6,337 bases of DNA from Sphingopyxis sp. (GTDB taxonomy: Bacteria; Pseudomonadota; Alphaproteobacteria; Sphingomonadales; Sphingomonadaceae). The stretch is from NCBI GenBank assembly GCA_012035435.1, contig JAAUPH010000142.1, forward strand, positions 1-6,337, in the 5' to 3' direction. Of this stretch, positions 1-6,123 are shown in pieces. How positions within the stretch are numbered: the first letter of the stretch is position 1; each line of letters opens with the position of its first letter. A program made the translations under genes and the position numbers. Below the pieces are notes generated by a model that worked only from the letters and a program-made list of their open reading frames with translations, made no database searches and had not been told where the DNA came from.

Positions 1-378
1 GCTGCGCCATGCGATGATGTTCGCCGTTGGTGGCGGCGTTTGCTCGGCTCCGCCCCGGCGGCCAATGCGCAGCGCGATCCGGCCTATCAGGCCGCGCGTG
101 AGGCCGGTCAGGTCGGCGAACAGCCCGACGGCTATCTGGGCCATGTCACGCCGCCAACACAGGAAATCCGCGCGCTGGTGTTGGATATCAATATCAAGCG
201 CAAGGATGCCTATACCCGCAGCGCGGCCGCAAGCGGCAGCACGGTCGAGCAATTTGCGTTCACCACCGGCTGCAATCTCATCGCGCGCACCCAGCCCGGT
301 GAGAAATATCGTGCCCCCGACGGGCGCTGGTTGACGCGCGAGGCTGGTCCGCCGGAGCGGGATGCGCGCTGCATCTAA
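1..378 (+). CDS. ydbL: YdbL family (DUF1318) periplasmic protein, 5'-partial and frameshifted
   Basis: The reading frame from codon 40 to the TAA at 376-378 matches the YdbL/DUF1318 family: GQVGEQPDGYL, then DINIKRKDAY, then LIARTQPGEKYRAPDGRW, in the same order as E. coli YdbL. The function of the family is not well settled; in many Gram-negatives it sits with ydbH and ynbE, genes linked to the cell envelope. A secretion signal is visible but split between frames. The hydrophobic MMFAVGGGV (from 14) is in frame 2, and LLGSAPAANA followed by QRD is in frame 1. Adding one T in the T-run at 39-41 joins them into one signal peptide with an ANA|Q cleavage site. The true start may be ATG 14 or 17, or lie left of the window. 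Two cysteines (TTGC and the penultimate residue) could form a disulfide in the periplasm. The family call is firm; the 5' end is uncertain. Confidence 0.8.
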   Translation, partial: AAPCDDVRRWWRRLLGSAPAANAQRDPAYQAAREAGQVGEQPDGYLGHVTPPTQEIRALVLDINIKRKDAYTRSAAASGSTVEQFAFTTGCNLIARTQPGEKYRAPDGRWLTREAGPPERDARCI

Positions 379-384
379 CCGTCG

Positions 385-399
385 CAATACGCCGTATTG
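385..399. repeat. Small perfect inverted repeat after ydbL
   Basis: CAATAC (385-390) and GTATTG (394-399) are perfect complements around the 3-base loop GCC. The repeat sits between the ydbL stop and the terminator. It has no T-run, so it is not a terminator itself. It may simply add structure to the 3' end of the ydbL message. Confidence 0.4.
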
Positions 400-402
400 T
401 TG

Positions 403-436
403 AGGCCGTCGCAGGGCATCTGCGGCGGCCTTTTTT
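403..436 (+). terminator. Rho-independent terminator of the ydbL transcript
   Basis: A 12-base-pair stem is formed by AGGCCGTCGCAG (403-414) and CTGCGGCGGCCT (420-431) with one T-G wobble. The loop is the five bases GGCAT, and six T residues follow (431-436). It begins 25 bases past the ydbL stop and separates that gene from the ATP synthase operon. Confidence 0.88.
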
Positions 437-468
437 GCGCAGTGCAGCAAGAGTTGGGGTTCTGGCAG

Positions 469-497
469 TTGACTTCAAGCGGACGCATTTCTAAACG
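469..497 (+). promoter_or_regulatory. Possible promoter of the atp F0 operon
   Basis: TTGACT at 469-474 is a good match to a housekeeping -35 box. Seventeen bases later is TAAACG (492-497), or CTAAAC (491-496) at a 16-base gap, which is only a weak -10 box. The position fits: just after the ydbL terminator and about 95 bases before atpI. The -35 is the stronger half of the call. No transcript data support it. Confidence 0.38.
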
Positions 498-546
498 GGC
501 CGCGCCTTAGGGGTCCTGCGCCTTTTTCGGGTAACTTCGGTATATG

Positions 547-572
547 GCGCGCGGCTCGTTTCGCGCGCTTTT
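547..572 (+). promoter_or_regulatory. GC-rich hairpin with short T-run in the atpI leader
   Basis: GCGCGCG (547-553) pairs perfectly with CGCGCGC (562-568) around an 8-base loop, and four T residues follow (569-572). The hairpin lies immediately before the AAGGGG ribosome-binding site (575-580) of atpI. The form is that of a weak intrinsic terminator or a leader structure that tunes operon expression. Such GC repeats can also arise by chance in high-GC DNA, so the functional reading is an inference. Confidence 0.3.
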
Positions 573-590
573 GCAAGGGGTTTACGCGAA

Positions 591-911
591 ATGCCTGGGA
601 CCGAAAGCGATCCGAACCCCTCTTCGGAAGATTCGCGCCTGACGTCGCTCGAAAAGCGGCTGGATCGGGCCGAAGCTGTAGAAGCGGAACGGACCGCGGT
701 TGCGGCCAGTCCGGAATCCGATGCCAACTACCGGCTCGGAAATCGGGTGCTGGCGGAACTGTTGGGCGGGATGATTGGCGGCGCCTTGTTTGGCTGGCTG
801 ATCGACCGGCTGGCGGGAACCTCGCCCTGGGGCCTGTTGGTCATGTTGGTGTTGGGCATCATCGTGGCGTTCAGAAACATCATCCGTCTGTCGAGCCCGC
901 CCAAGAAATAG
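591..911 (+). CDS. atpI: ATP synthase accessory protein AtpI (subunit I / AtpZ family)
   Basis: This 106-residue protein has a charged, soluble N-terminal half (about residues 1-45, with a short helical stretch SLEKRLDRAEAVEAE). Two membrane helices follow: about 52-72 (ELLGGMIGGALFGWLIDRL) and about 79-96 (WGLLVMLVLGIIVAFRN). The glycine-rich GGMIGGALFGW and the closing RNIIRLS are typical of alphaproteobacterial AtpI/AtpZ. Family members help assemble the c-ring and have been proposed to handle Mg2+; they are not part of the finished enzyme. The start ATG 591 has AAGGGG ten bases upstream. It is the first gene of the F0 operon, followed after 67 bases by atpB. The reading frame is intact. 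Confidence 0.88.
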   Translation: MPGTESDPNPSSEDSRLTSLEKRLDRAEAVEAERTAVAASPESDANYRLGNRVLAELLGGMIGGALFGWLIDRLAGTSPWGLLVMLVLGIIVAFRNIIRLSSPPKK

Positions 912-978
912 GGTGCGTTGTCAGGCGATTGCTGGCCAAATTTGTGGCCGGTTTGAATTTTTGGTGGAGTGACTGGCT

Positions 979-1767
979 GTGGCCGCATCTGAATCCGGCA
1001 AGATCGACCCGATGCATCAGTTTGAAGTGACGCCCATTGGCGGCGGCTTCAATCTGGGCGGCAATGAAATCATGTTCACCAACAGCGCGCTGTGGATGAT
1101 TCTGGCCGCCGTCGCGGTCGGGCTGTTCATGTGGGGCGGGATGCGGCGTCAGTTGGTCCCGGGTCGGTGGCAGGCCGCGGTCGAAGGCTTCACCGGTTTT
1201 ATCTCCAGCATGATGACGTCGAACATCGGACAGGAAGGGCGCAAGTTCACGCCCTATGTATTCTCGCTGTTCATGTTCATCCTGTTCTGCAACTTGCTTG
1301 GCCTGCTGCCACTGGGCGTGCTTGGCCTGCATCCGTTCACGGTGACGAGCCATATCGCCATTACCGGTGTGCTTGCGGTGATGAGCTTCATGATCGTGCT
1401 CGTTGTTGGCTTTTGGCGCCATGGCCTGCATTTTTTCTCGTTGTTCGTGCCTCATGGTACGCCGCTTCCGATGATACCGTTCATCGCGATCATCGAGTTT
1501 ATCTCGTTCATGATCCGGCCTTTTTCGCTGGGTCTGCGGCTGTTCGTCGCGATGACGGCTGGGCACGTCTTGCTTAAGGTGCTGTCGGGTTTTGTCATCA
1601 ACGGCTTCAACGCGGAGAATATGGTGATCGGCTCGGTGGTGTCACTGCTCAGCTTCACGCTGATGATCGGGATCAGCGCTCTGGAGCTGCTGGTGGCCGG
1701 CATCCAGGCCTATGTTTTCGCCCTGTTGACCTCGCTCTATCTCAACGACGCGGTCAATCTTCACTAA
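979..1767 (+). CDS. atpB: ATP synthase F0 subunit a
   Basis: This 262-residue, strongly hydrophobic inner-membrane protein provides the two half-channels through which protons reach and leave the c-ring. The essential arginine is R187 in SLGLRLFVAMTAGH. Glu173 (IIEFIS) lies 14 residues before it, the same spacing as E196 to R210 in E. coli. The last helix carries ALELLVAGIQAYVFALL with E236 and Q243, then TSLYLNDA, the family's usual ending. I chose GTG 979 as the start: GGAG at 966-969 gives a 9-base gap, and the resulting MAASESGKIDPMHQF resembles known sphingomonad starts. The internal ATG at 1012 is a weaker alternative. The frame is intact and the length is normal. It lies between atpI and atpE in the same operon. 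Confidence 0.96.
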   Translation: MAASESGKIDPMHQFEVTPIGGGFNLGGNEIMFTNSALWMILAAVAVGLFMWGGMRRQLVPGRWQAAVEGFTGFISSMMTSNIGQEGRKFTPYVFSLFMFILFCNLLGLLPLGVLGLHPFTVTSHIAITGVLAVMSFMIVLVVGFWRHGLHFFSLFVPHGTPLPMIPFIAIIEFISFMIRPFSLGLRLFVAMTAGHVLLKVLSGFVINGFNAENMVIGSVVSLLSFTLMIGISALELLVAGIQAYVFALLTSLYLNDAVNLH

Positions 1768-1809
1768 GTCATTCGACATCAACCCCAAATTTTTTCAAGG
1801 AGTTTTATC

Positions 1810-2037
1810 ATGGACGCAGAAGCCGCAAAGCTGATCGGTGCCGGTCTGGCCGCAATTGGTGCTGGCATGGCCGCAATCGGCGTGGGCAATGTTTTTGGCA
1901 GCTTCCTGGAAAGCGCGCTGCGCAATCCTGCCGCTGCCGATGGCCAGCAGGGTCGTCTCTTCATCGGCTTCGCCGCTGCCGAACTTCTCGGCCTGCTGGC
2001 GTTCGTCGTCGCGATGATCCTGCTGTTCGTCGTCTAA
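1810..2037 (+). CDS. atpE: ATP synthase F0 subunit c (proteolipid)
   Basis: This 75-residue hairpin of two membrane helices is the unit of the rotating c-ring. Helix 1 (about 7-30) is glycine/alanine-rich (GAGLAAIGAGMAAIGVG), which allows tight packing. The polar loop has the invariant RNP at 38-40. Helix 2 carries the proton-binding Glu58 in AAELLGLLAF. The serine or threonine after this Glu and the helix-1 glutamine that mark sodium-driven rings are absent, so the ring should be proton-driven. The ribosome-binding site AAGGAG (1797-1802), seven bases before the ATG, is the strongest in the operon. This fits the need for many c copies per enzyme. A stable hairpin follows just after the stop. 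Confidence 0.97.
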   Translation: MDAEAAKLIGAGLAAIGAGMAAIGVGNVFGSFLESALRNPAAADGQQGRLFIGFAAAELLGLLAFVVAMILLFVV

Positions 2038-2047
2038 TCTGGATTTG

Positions 2048-2078
2048 GGGCCGCGCGTGCGTACAGGCGCTGCGGCCC
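2048..2078 (+). promoter_or_regulatory. Intercistronic hairpin between subunit c and b' genes
   Basis: GGGCCGC (2048-2054) pairs perfectly with GCGGCCC (2072-2078). Inside it, GCG (2055-2057) can pair with CGC (2068-2070) if T2071 is bulged. No T-run follows, so full termination is not expected. A structure here could protect the upstream atpE message from 3' decay and so help make subunit c in excess. That role is inferred from its position. Confidence 0.5.
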
Positions 2079-2120
2079 TGAACCCGATCAACTTCCCTGC
2101 GTATTGAGGCCTAGTCCATC

Positions 2121-2620
2121 ATGCCACAGATCGCCCAACTGACCGACGATGGCTGGTATCTGCTGTCACAGATCTTTTGGTTGCTCGTCGTTTTCGGCGG
2201 CATTTATTTCGTCATCGGTCGCGGCATGTTGCCAAAGATTGAGGCGACCGTTGATCTGCGCGATCGCAAGATTTCGGACGATCTGGCGGCGGCCAAAGCG
2301 GCGCATGGCGCGGTCGATGTGCTCGACGAGCAATATCGTACCACGCTGGAGGCCAGCCGCGCCGAAGCGCAAAAGGCCGTTCAGTCCGCCAAGGACAAGG
2401 CCGCGCGCGATGCTGAAAAAAAGCTGGCGAAGGCAGACAGCGAGCTTGGCGAAAGGCTGACAGCGGCGGAAACCGCGCTGGGAGCGGCCAAAACTTCGGC
2501 CATGGCGAGATTGAGGCCGTCGCTGCCGATGCTGCGCGCGACCTGGTTGCGCGTTTGTCAGGTACCAATGTTACGGCGGCTGAAGCTGGCAAGGCCGTAA
2601 AGGCGGTGATTCATGGCTAA
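2121..2620 (+). CDS. atpF': ATP synthase F0 subunit b' (frameshifted as read)
   Basis: The b' subunit pairs with b to form the peripheral stalk that holds F1 still against the rotor. One N-terminal membrane helix (about 12-33, LLSQIFWLLVVFGGIYFVI) is followed by GRGMLPKIEATVDLRDRKI and a long charged coiled coil. As read, the frame runs off to a stop at 2598-2600 (159 residues), with an atypical tail after A129. Adding one G beside 2507 gives AEIEAVAADAARDLV, then ARLSGTNVTAAEAGKAVKAV, ending at TAA 2618-2620. That is 166 residues with the family's normal C-terminus. The corrected end overlaps the start of the b gene by 8 bases (ATGGCTAA), the usual coupling of these genes. GAGG at 2106-2109 is the likely ribosome-binding site. 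A functional gene with a sequence error is more likely than a true pseudogene. Confidence 0.9.
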
Positions 2621-3152
2621 TCTGATGTTCCTCATTGTTGCTGAGGGCGGCGGAGAGGCCACGCCCAAGGCTTTTGGCCTGGACGCGACCGTGTGGGTCT
2701 CGATCGCCATGCTCGCCTTTCTGGGCATATTGCTGTGGAAAAAGGTTCCGGCGATGATCGCCGCCAGCCTCGACAGTAAGATTGCGGGCATTCGCAAACA
2801 GCTCGACGAAGCCGAAACGCTGCGGAATGAAGCCGAGGCGCTTAAAGCCGAATATGCCGCCAAGATCGCGGGTGCAGAGGCCGAGGCCGCAGAAATGCGC
2901 GCGCGTGCCGAAGCCGAAGCGGCCCTGCTGGTCGACAAGGCCAAGGCGGACACCACTGCACTGATCGCTCGCCGCAAGAAGATGGCCGAAGACCGTATTG
3001 GCGCCGCCGAAGCTGCAGCGCTGGGCGCAGTTCGCGCGGCTGCCGCGCGGGCTGCTACCGAAGCGGCAGCGACGTTGATTGTGGCAAAGCATGATGCGGT
3101 GGCCGACAAGGGGTTGGTCGATAGCGCAATCAAGGCGCTGACCAAAGGCTGA
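2613..3152 (+). CDS. atpF: ATP synthase F0 subunit b
   Basis: This 179-residue peripheral-stalk protein has a short N-terminal segment, one membrane helix (about 26-43, TVWVSIAMLAFLGILLW), then KKVPAMIAASLDSKIAGIRKQ. A long Ala/Glu/Lys/Arg coiled coil carries on to the C-terminus, where it would contact the F1 delta subunit. The order b' then b, and the DSKIAGIRKQLDEAE stretch after the membrane helix, fit alphaproteobacterial AtpF. ATG 2613 overlaps the corrected stop of b' by 8 bases, so translation is probably coupled. The frame is intact. It is the last gene of the operon; a terminator begins 26 bases after its stop. Confidence 0.94.
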   Translation: MANLMFLIVAEGGGEATPKAFGLDATVWVSIAMLAFLGILLWKKVPAMIAASLDSKIAGIRKQLDEAETLRNEAEALKAEYAAKIAGAEAEAAEMRARAEAEAALLVDKAKADTTALIARRKKMAEDRIGAAEAAALGAVRAAAARAATEAAATLIVAKHDAVADKGLVDSAIKALTKG

Positions 3153-3157
3153 ACCCA

Positions 3158-3922
3158 TTATAATTGCGGATTCATGCAAAGCCCCGGTTCGCCGGGGGCT
3201 TTTTTTAAAAACGGATCATGATCGGCGTGCCAGCGCTGCGCCATATTGTGCACCAGTTGCAGCACCTTAACCATGCCGACGTTGATTTCTGCTCTGCCAG
3301 ATTGAATGCCGCGCAATATTTCGGCGGCACAGGCTTGGGGTGACATTTTGCGATTGCCGCGCCCGGCAGTCATCTTGGTATCGACGACCGGCGGCAGCGC
3401 CTCGATCACGCGGACATTGCTGTCCTTCAGCAGGTGGCGGAGCGCTTGCGTATAGCTGCGCAGCCCCGCCTTGGTGGCACAATAGACGCTGCCACCGGCG
3501 CGCGGGGCGATCGCCAAACCTGACGTCACATTGACGATGGCGGCTTCCCGCTGGGCGCGCAGTTGCGGCAATAATCGGGTGGTTAGCTGGATCGGGGTGT
3601 CGAGATTGAGCCGGATCGTGGCCGAAGCATCATCGAGCGAGCAGAGTCGGTCTGGATCATAGATGCTGCCTGACCCAGCGTTATTGATCAGCAGCGCGAG
3701 CGGGCGATCGGCCATCGCACTCACCAGCGTATCGACCCCGGCGGGCGTCGACAGATCGGCCTCTATGGCCTCAAACCCCGCCTCCCGCATCGCCGCCAAC
3801 CGGTCGAGCGCGCGGCCACTGACTACCACAGTCGCGCCTGCATTGCGGAGCTGCTGAGCCAATTCGCGGCCGATTCCATCGGTGCCGCCCGTCACCAAAG
3901 CCAAACATCCGTTGACGTTCAT
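3158..3922 (-). CDS. Short-chain dehydrogenase/reductase, DltE-like; 3' end probably frameshifted
   Basis: This is a classical SDR oxidoreductase of about 240-254 residues. The Rossmann fold has the nucleotide-binding TGGTDGIG (11-18) and NNAG (80-83). The catalytic set is Asn106, Ser134 (NVTSGLAIAP), Tyr147 and Lys151 (YCATK). SGR at 35-37 after the second strand suggests NADP(H). It resembles the DltE/COG3967-type oxidoreductases; the substrate cannot be told from sequence. The start ATG has GAGGG six bases upstream on this strand. As read, the protein ends in a tail translated from the atp terminator. Adding one base near 3238 and one near 3223 gives VHNMAPALARRIMIRF and a stop at 3205-3207, a more typical ending (239 residues) that leaves the terminator stem non-coding. 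It converges on atpF and diverges from uvrC. Confidence 0.88.
   Translation of the reverse strand: MNVNGCLALVTGGTDGIGRELAQQLRNAGATVVVSGRALDRLAAMREAGFEAIEADLSTPAGVDTLVSAMADRPLALLINNAGSGSIYDPDRLCSLDDASATIRLNLDTPIQLTTRLLPQLRAQREAAIVNVTSGLAIAPRAGGSVYCATKAGLRSYTQALRHLLKDSNVRVIEALPPVVDTKMTAGRGNRKMSPQACAAEILRGIQSGRAEINVGMVKVLQLVHNMAQRWHADHDPFLKKAPGEPGLCMNPQL
3178..3206 (+). terminator. Rho-independent terminator of the atp F0 operon
   Basis: AAAGCCCC (3178-3185) pairs with GGGGCTTT (3195-3202). Inside, GG (3186-3187) pairs with CC (3192-3193) around the stable loop TTCG, leaving G3194 bulged. Seven T residues (3200-3206) follow on the + strand. On the - strand only three T residues follow, so it would end the convergent gene less well. 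The single bulge would vanish if the C-run had five instead of four bases, which may be one more missing base. Confidence 0.88.
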
Positions 3923-3989
3923 CGCGATCCCTCGTTTTTCTTATGCGCGACTATGGCACGACGCACCGCGCTCGCCTAATGAATCCAGC

Positions 3990-5923
3990 ATGCAGCGCCC
4001 CAATGCTCCCGATCGATTCAACGAGGATAAGGCGACCTTCGTGGTGCGCGGCGAGGGTGGAGGTGAGCAACCCGATCTGGAGCGCGGGGCCGAGATCATT
4101 CGCGGCGTGGTGCGTACGCTGCCTGCACGCCCCGGTGTATACCGCATGCTCGATGCGCGCGGCGACGCGCTCTATGTTGGCAAGGCGCGCGCGCTCAAGA
4201 ACCGCGTGACCAATTATACGCAGGTGGCGCGCCTGCCGACGCGGCTGCAACGGATGGTCGCGCAAACCCGGTCGATGGAGATTGTGACGACAAACAGCGA
4301 GGCTGAGGCGTTGCTGCTCGAAGCCCAGCTGATCAAACGCTATCGCCCGCCGTATAATGTGTTGCTGCGCGACGATAAAAGCTTCCCCTTCATCCTGATC
4401 CGGGCCGACCATGATTTTCCGCGCATCCAGAAGCACCGCGGCGCGCGCAAGGCCAGGGGGCGCTATTATGGGCCGTTTGCCAGTGCGGGGTCGGTCAACC
4501 GGACGCTGAATGCGCTGCAGAAGACGTTTCTGCTGCGCAGCTGCACCGACAGCTTTTTCGCCAACCGGTCGCGGCCATGCCTGCTGTACCAAATCCGCCG
4601 CTGCAGCGCACCATGCGTTGGACGAATAACGGCCGAGGGGTATGGCGAACTTGTCGGCGATGCGCAGGATTTTCTGGACGGGCGTTCGACCGCCGTACAG
4701 AAAAGGCTCGGTACGGCGATGGATCGGGCGGCGGCTGGGCTCGACTATGAATTGGCAGCTGTGTATCGCGACCGTTTGAAATCGCTGACCTTTATCCAGG
4801 GGTCGCAGGCGGTGAATGCCGATGGTCTGGGCGATGTCGATGTGTTTGGCATGGCGGCGAAGGGCGGGCAGATCTGTATCGCTGCTTTTTTCATCCGCGG
4901 CGGGCAGAATTGGGGGCACCGCAGCTTTTTCCCGGCTCATGTGAATGGTGTGCCGGAAGAAGAGGTGGTTACAAGCTTTCTGATGCAATTTTATGAAGGC
5001 ATGCCCCCGCCCAAGCTGATCCTGGTGGATCGCGAGCCGGAGGATTGCGCGTTACTAGCCGAGGCCTTGGGCGCGCTGGCCGAGCGCAAGGTTGAAATCA
5101 GCGTGCCCAGCGCGGCCAGCGCCGCCGCCTGATCGAACAGGCCGAGCGCAATGCGGGTGAGGAGCTCGACCGCCGTCTGGCCGAATCGACGACACAGGCG
5201 CGGCTGGGGCGCGAACTGGCCGAGTTGTTCGAGCTTGAAGCGCCGCCCGAGCGCATCGAAATCTACGACAACAGCCATATTCAGGGAACTAACGCACTGG
5301 GCGCAATGGTCGTGGCAGGGCCGCAAGGGTGGATCAGGGGCGCGTATCGCAAGTTCAACATCAAGCGCGAGGGCACGACCCCCGGCGATGATTTTGCGAT
5401 GATGCGCGAGGTGTTTGAGCGCCGTTTTGCGCGCGCAATCGAGGAAGACCCGGAGCGTGAAAAGGGTGAGTGGCCCGATCTGGTGCTGATCGATGGCGGC
5501 AAGGGGCAGGTGTCGGCGGTCAGCGCCGTTCTCGCCGAGCTGGGGATCGACGATTTGCCTTATGTCGGAGTTGCCAAGGGGCCGGATCGCAACGCGGGCC
5601 GCGAGACCTTCTACATGCCTGATGGCCGCGAATTTACGCTGCCGCCTAACAATGCGCTGCTTTTCTACATCCAGCGGCTTCGCGACGAGGCGCATCGCTT
5701 TGCCATTGGCGCGCACCGGCAGAAGCGCGCCAAGGCGATGGGCACTTCGCCGCTCGACGACGTTCCCGGTATCGGGCCGGCACGCAAAAAGGCGCTGCTG
5801 ATGCATTTCGGCACGGCGCGCGCGGTGCGAAACGCCAGTCTGCAGGACCTGCAGCGCGCACCGGGGGTCAGCGCGGCGATGGCGCAGCAGGTGTATGACT
5901 TCTATCACCCCGAAGCCCGTTGA
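3990..5923 (+). CDS. uvrC: Excinuclease ABC subunit C (UvrC), frameshifted as read
   Basis: UvrC is the nuclease of nucleotide excision repair and cuts the damaged strand on both sides of the lesion. The GIY-YIG domain covers about residues 47-125: GVY (49-51), YVGKAR (62-67), Arg72 and Glu111 (LLLEAQLIK). A cysteine cluster ([27 protein letters not shown], split here as RSC, PC, RRC and APC) and a UvrB-binding UVR motif ([14 protein letters not shown], ~250-264) follow. The first frame stops at 5130-5132. One extra C in the CCC at 5106-5108 restores [20 protein letters not shown] and the RNase H-like half with D427 (YDNSHIQG), D502 (IDGGKGQ) and H569 (DEAHRF). A helix-hairpin-helix tail follows (~590-640), for 644 residues in all. 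I chose ATG 3990 because the family's NAPDRFNE follows it and an upstream start at 3882 would overlap the divergent SDR gene. As read, the nuclease halves are split; an error is likelier than inactivation. Confidence 0.92.
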
Positions 5924-6123
5924 TGGAAGTGCTGCGGACCGATGCACTGCTGTGCACGGTGCGGGCGCATGGTGAGCATGGCGCGATCATCCGCGCGTTG
6001 ACGCGCGAAGCCGGGCTGGTATCGGCCTATGTCCGCGGCGGGCGCTCGCGGCGGATGCGGCCGATCTTGATGCCGGGCAGTTCAGCAGCGCCAATGACGG
6101 TTTGTGGACACGCGGCCTGCTGA
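5923..6123 (+). CDS. recO: DNA repair protein RecO, N-terminal fragment fused to foreign sequence
   Basis: RecO loads RecA onto SSB-coated single-stranded DNA in the RecFOR pathway. The first ~52 residues match the RecO N-terminal OB-fold: [20 protein letters not shown], then [20 protein letters not shown], then MRPILMPG. After PG (to about 6077) the match ends. The remaining residues, [14 protein letters not shown], are an out-of-frame reading of a transposase gene, and the stop at 6121-6123 is accidental. The full protein is about 200-250 residues, so three quarters are missing. ATG 5923 overlaps the uvrC stop by one base (TGATG), which suggests coupled translation; a TTG at 5920 is a less likely start. 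It is broken either by recombination or by a false join in the assembly. Confidence 0.82.
   Translation: MEVLRTDALLCTVRAHGEHGAIIRALTREAGLVSAYVRGGRSRRMRPILMPGSSAAPMTVCGHAAC
6060..6077. other. Chimeric junction between recO and transposase in shared sequence
   Basis: This stretch reads as recO in one frame (residues RPILMPG) and as transposase in another (ADLDAG). Both readings look family-like, so the parent sequences probably shared about 18 bases here. No inverted repeat or target duplication is present, so this is not the edge of a normal insertion. A recombination or an assembly misjoin across the shared bases would produce it. Confidence 0.6.

Noticed and set aside
880..1566. Antisense open frame of 228 codons opposite atpB.
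   Set aside because: It is very rich in His, Arg and Gln, as expected from the reverse of a hydrophobic membrane-protein gene, and has no recognisable domain.
2417..2423. A AAA AAG slippery heptamer in the correct frame inside the b' gene, with an open -1 frame after it; it could suggest programmed frameshifting that rescues the downstream shift.
   Set aside because: The family-like coiled coil continues in the original frame for about 28 more codons, up to ~2506. Shifting at the heptamer would destroy that part, so the heptamer is not the repair point. The open -1 frame is common in high-GC DNA.
3159..3164. Perfect TATAAT just after the atpF stop, resembling a -10 box.
   Set aside because: No plausible -35 box lies 16-18 bases upstream, and a transcript starting there would run straight into the terminator at 3178-3206.
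3882..3989. Upstream extension of uvrC from a start at 3882.
   Set aside because: It would overlap the 5' end and ribosome-binding site of the divergent SDR gene. The extra residues are not typical of UvrC, while the family's NAPDRFNE start follows ATG 3990.
3923..3989. Divergent spacer between the SDR gene and uvrC, searched for paired promoters or an operator.
   Set aside because: Only the SDR ribosome-binding site (3929-3933) is clear. I saw no convincing -35/-10 pair or symmetric operator in its 67 bases.
3951..5947. Long antisense open frames opposite uvrC (3951-4988 and 4991-5947, 318-345 codons).
   Set aside because: They lie wholly opposite a well-supported uvrC, show no recognisable family and have the Arg/His-rich composition of shadows in high-GC DNA.
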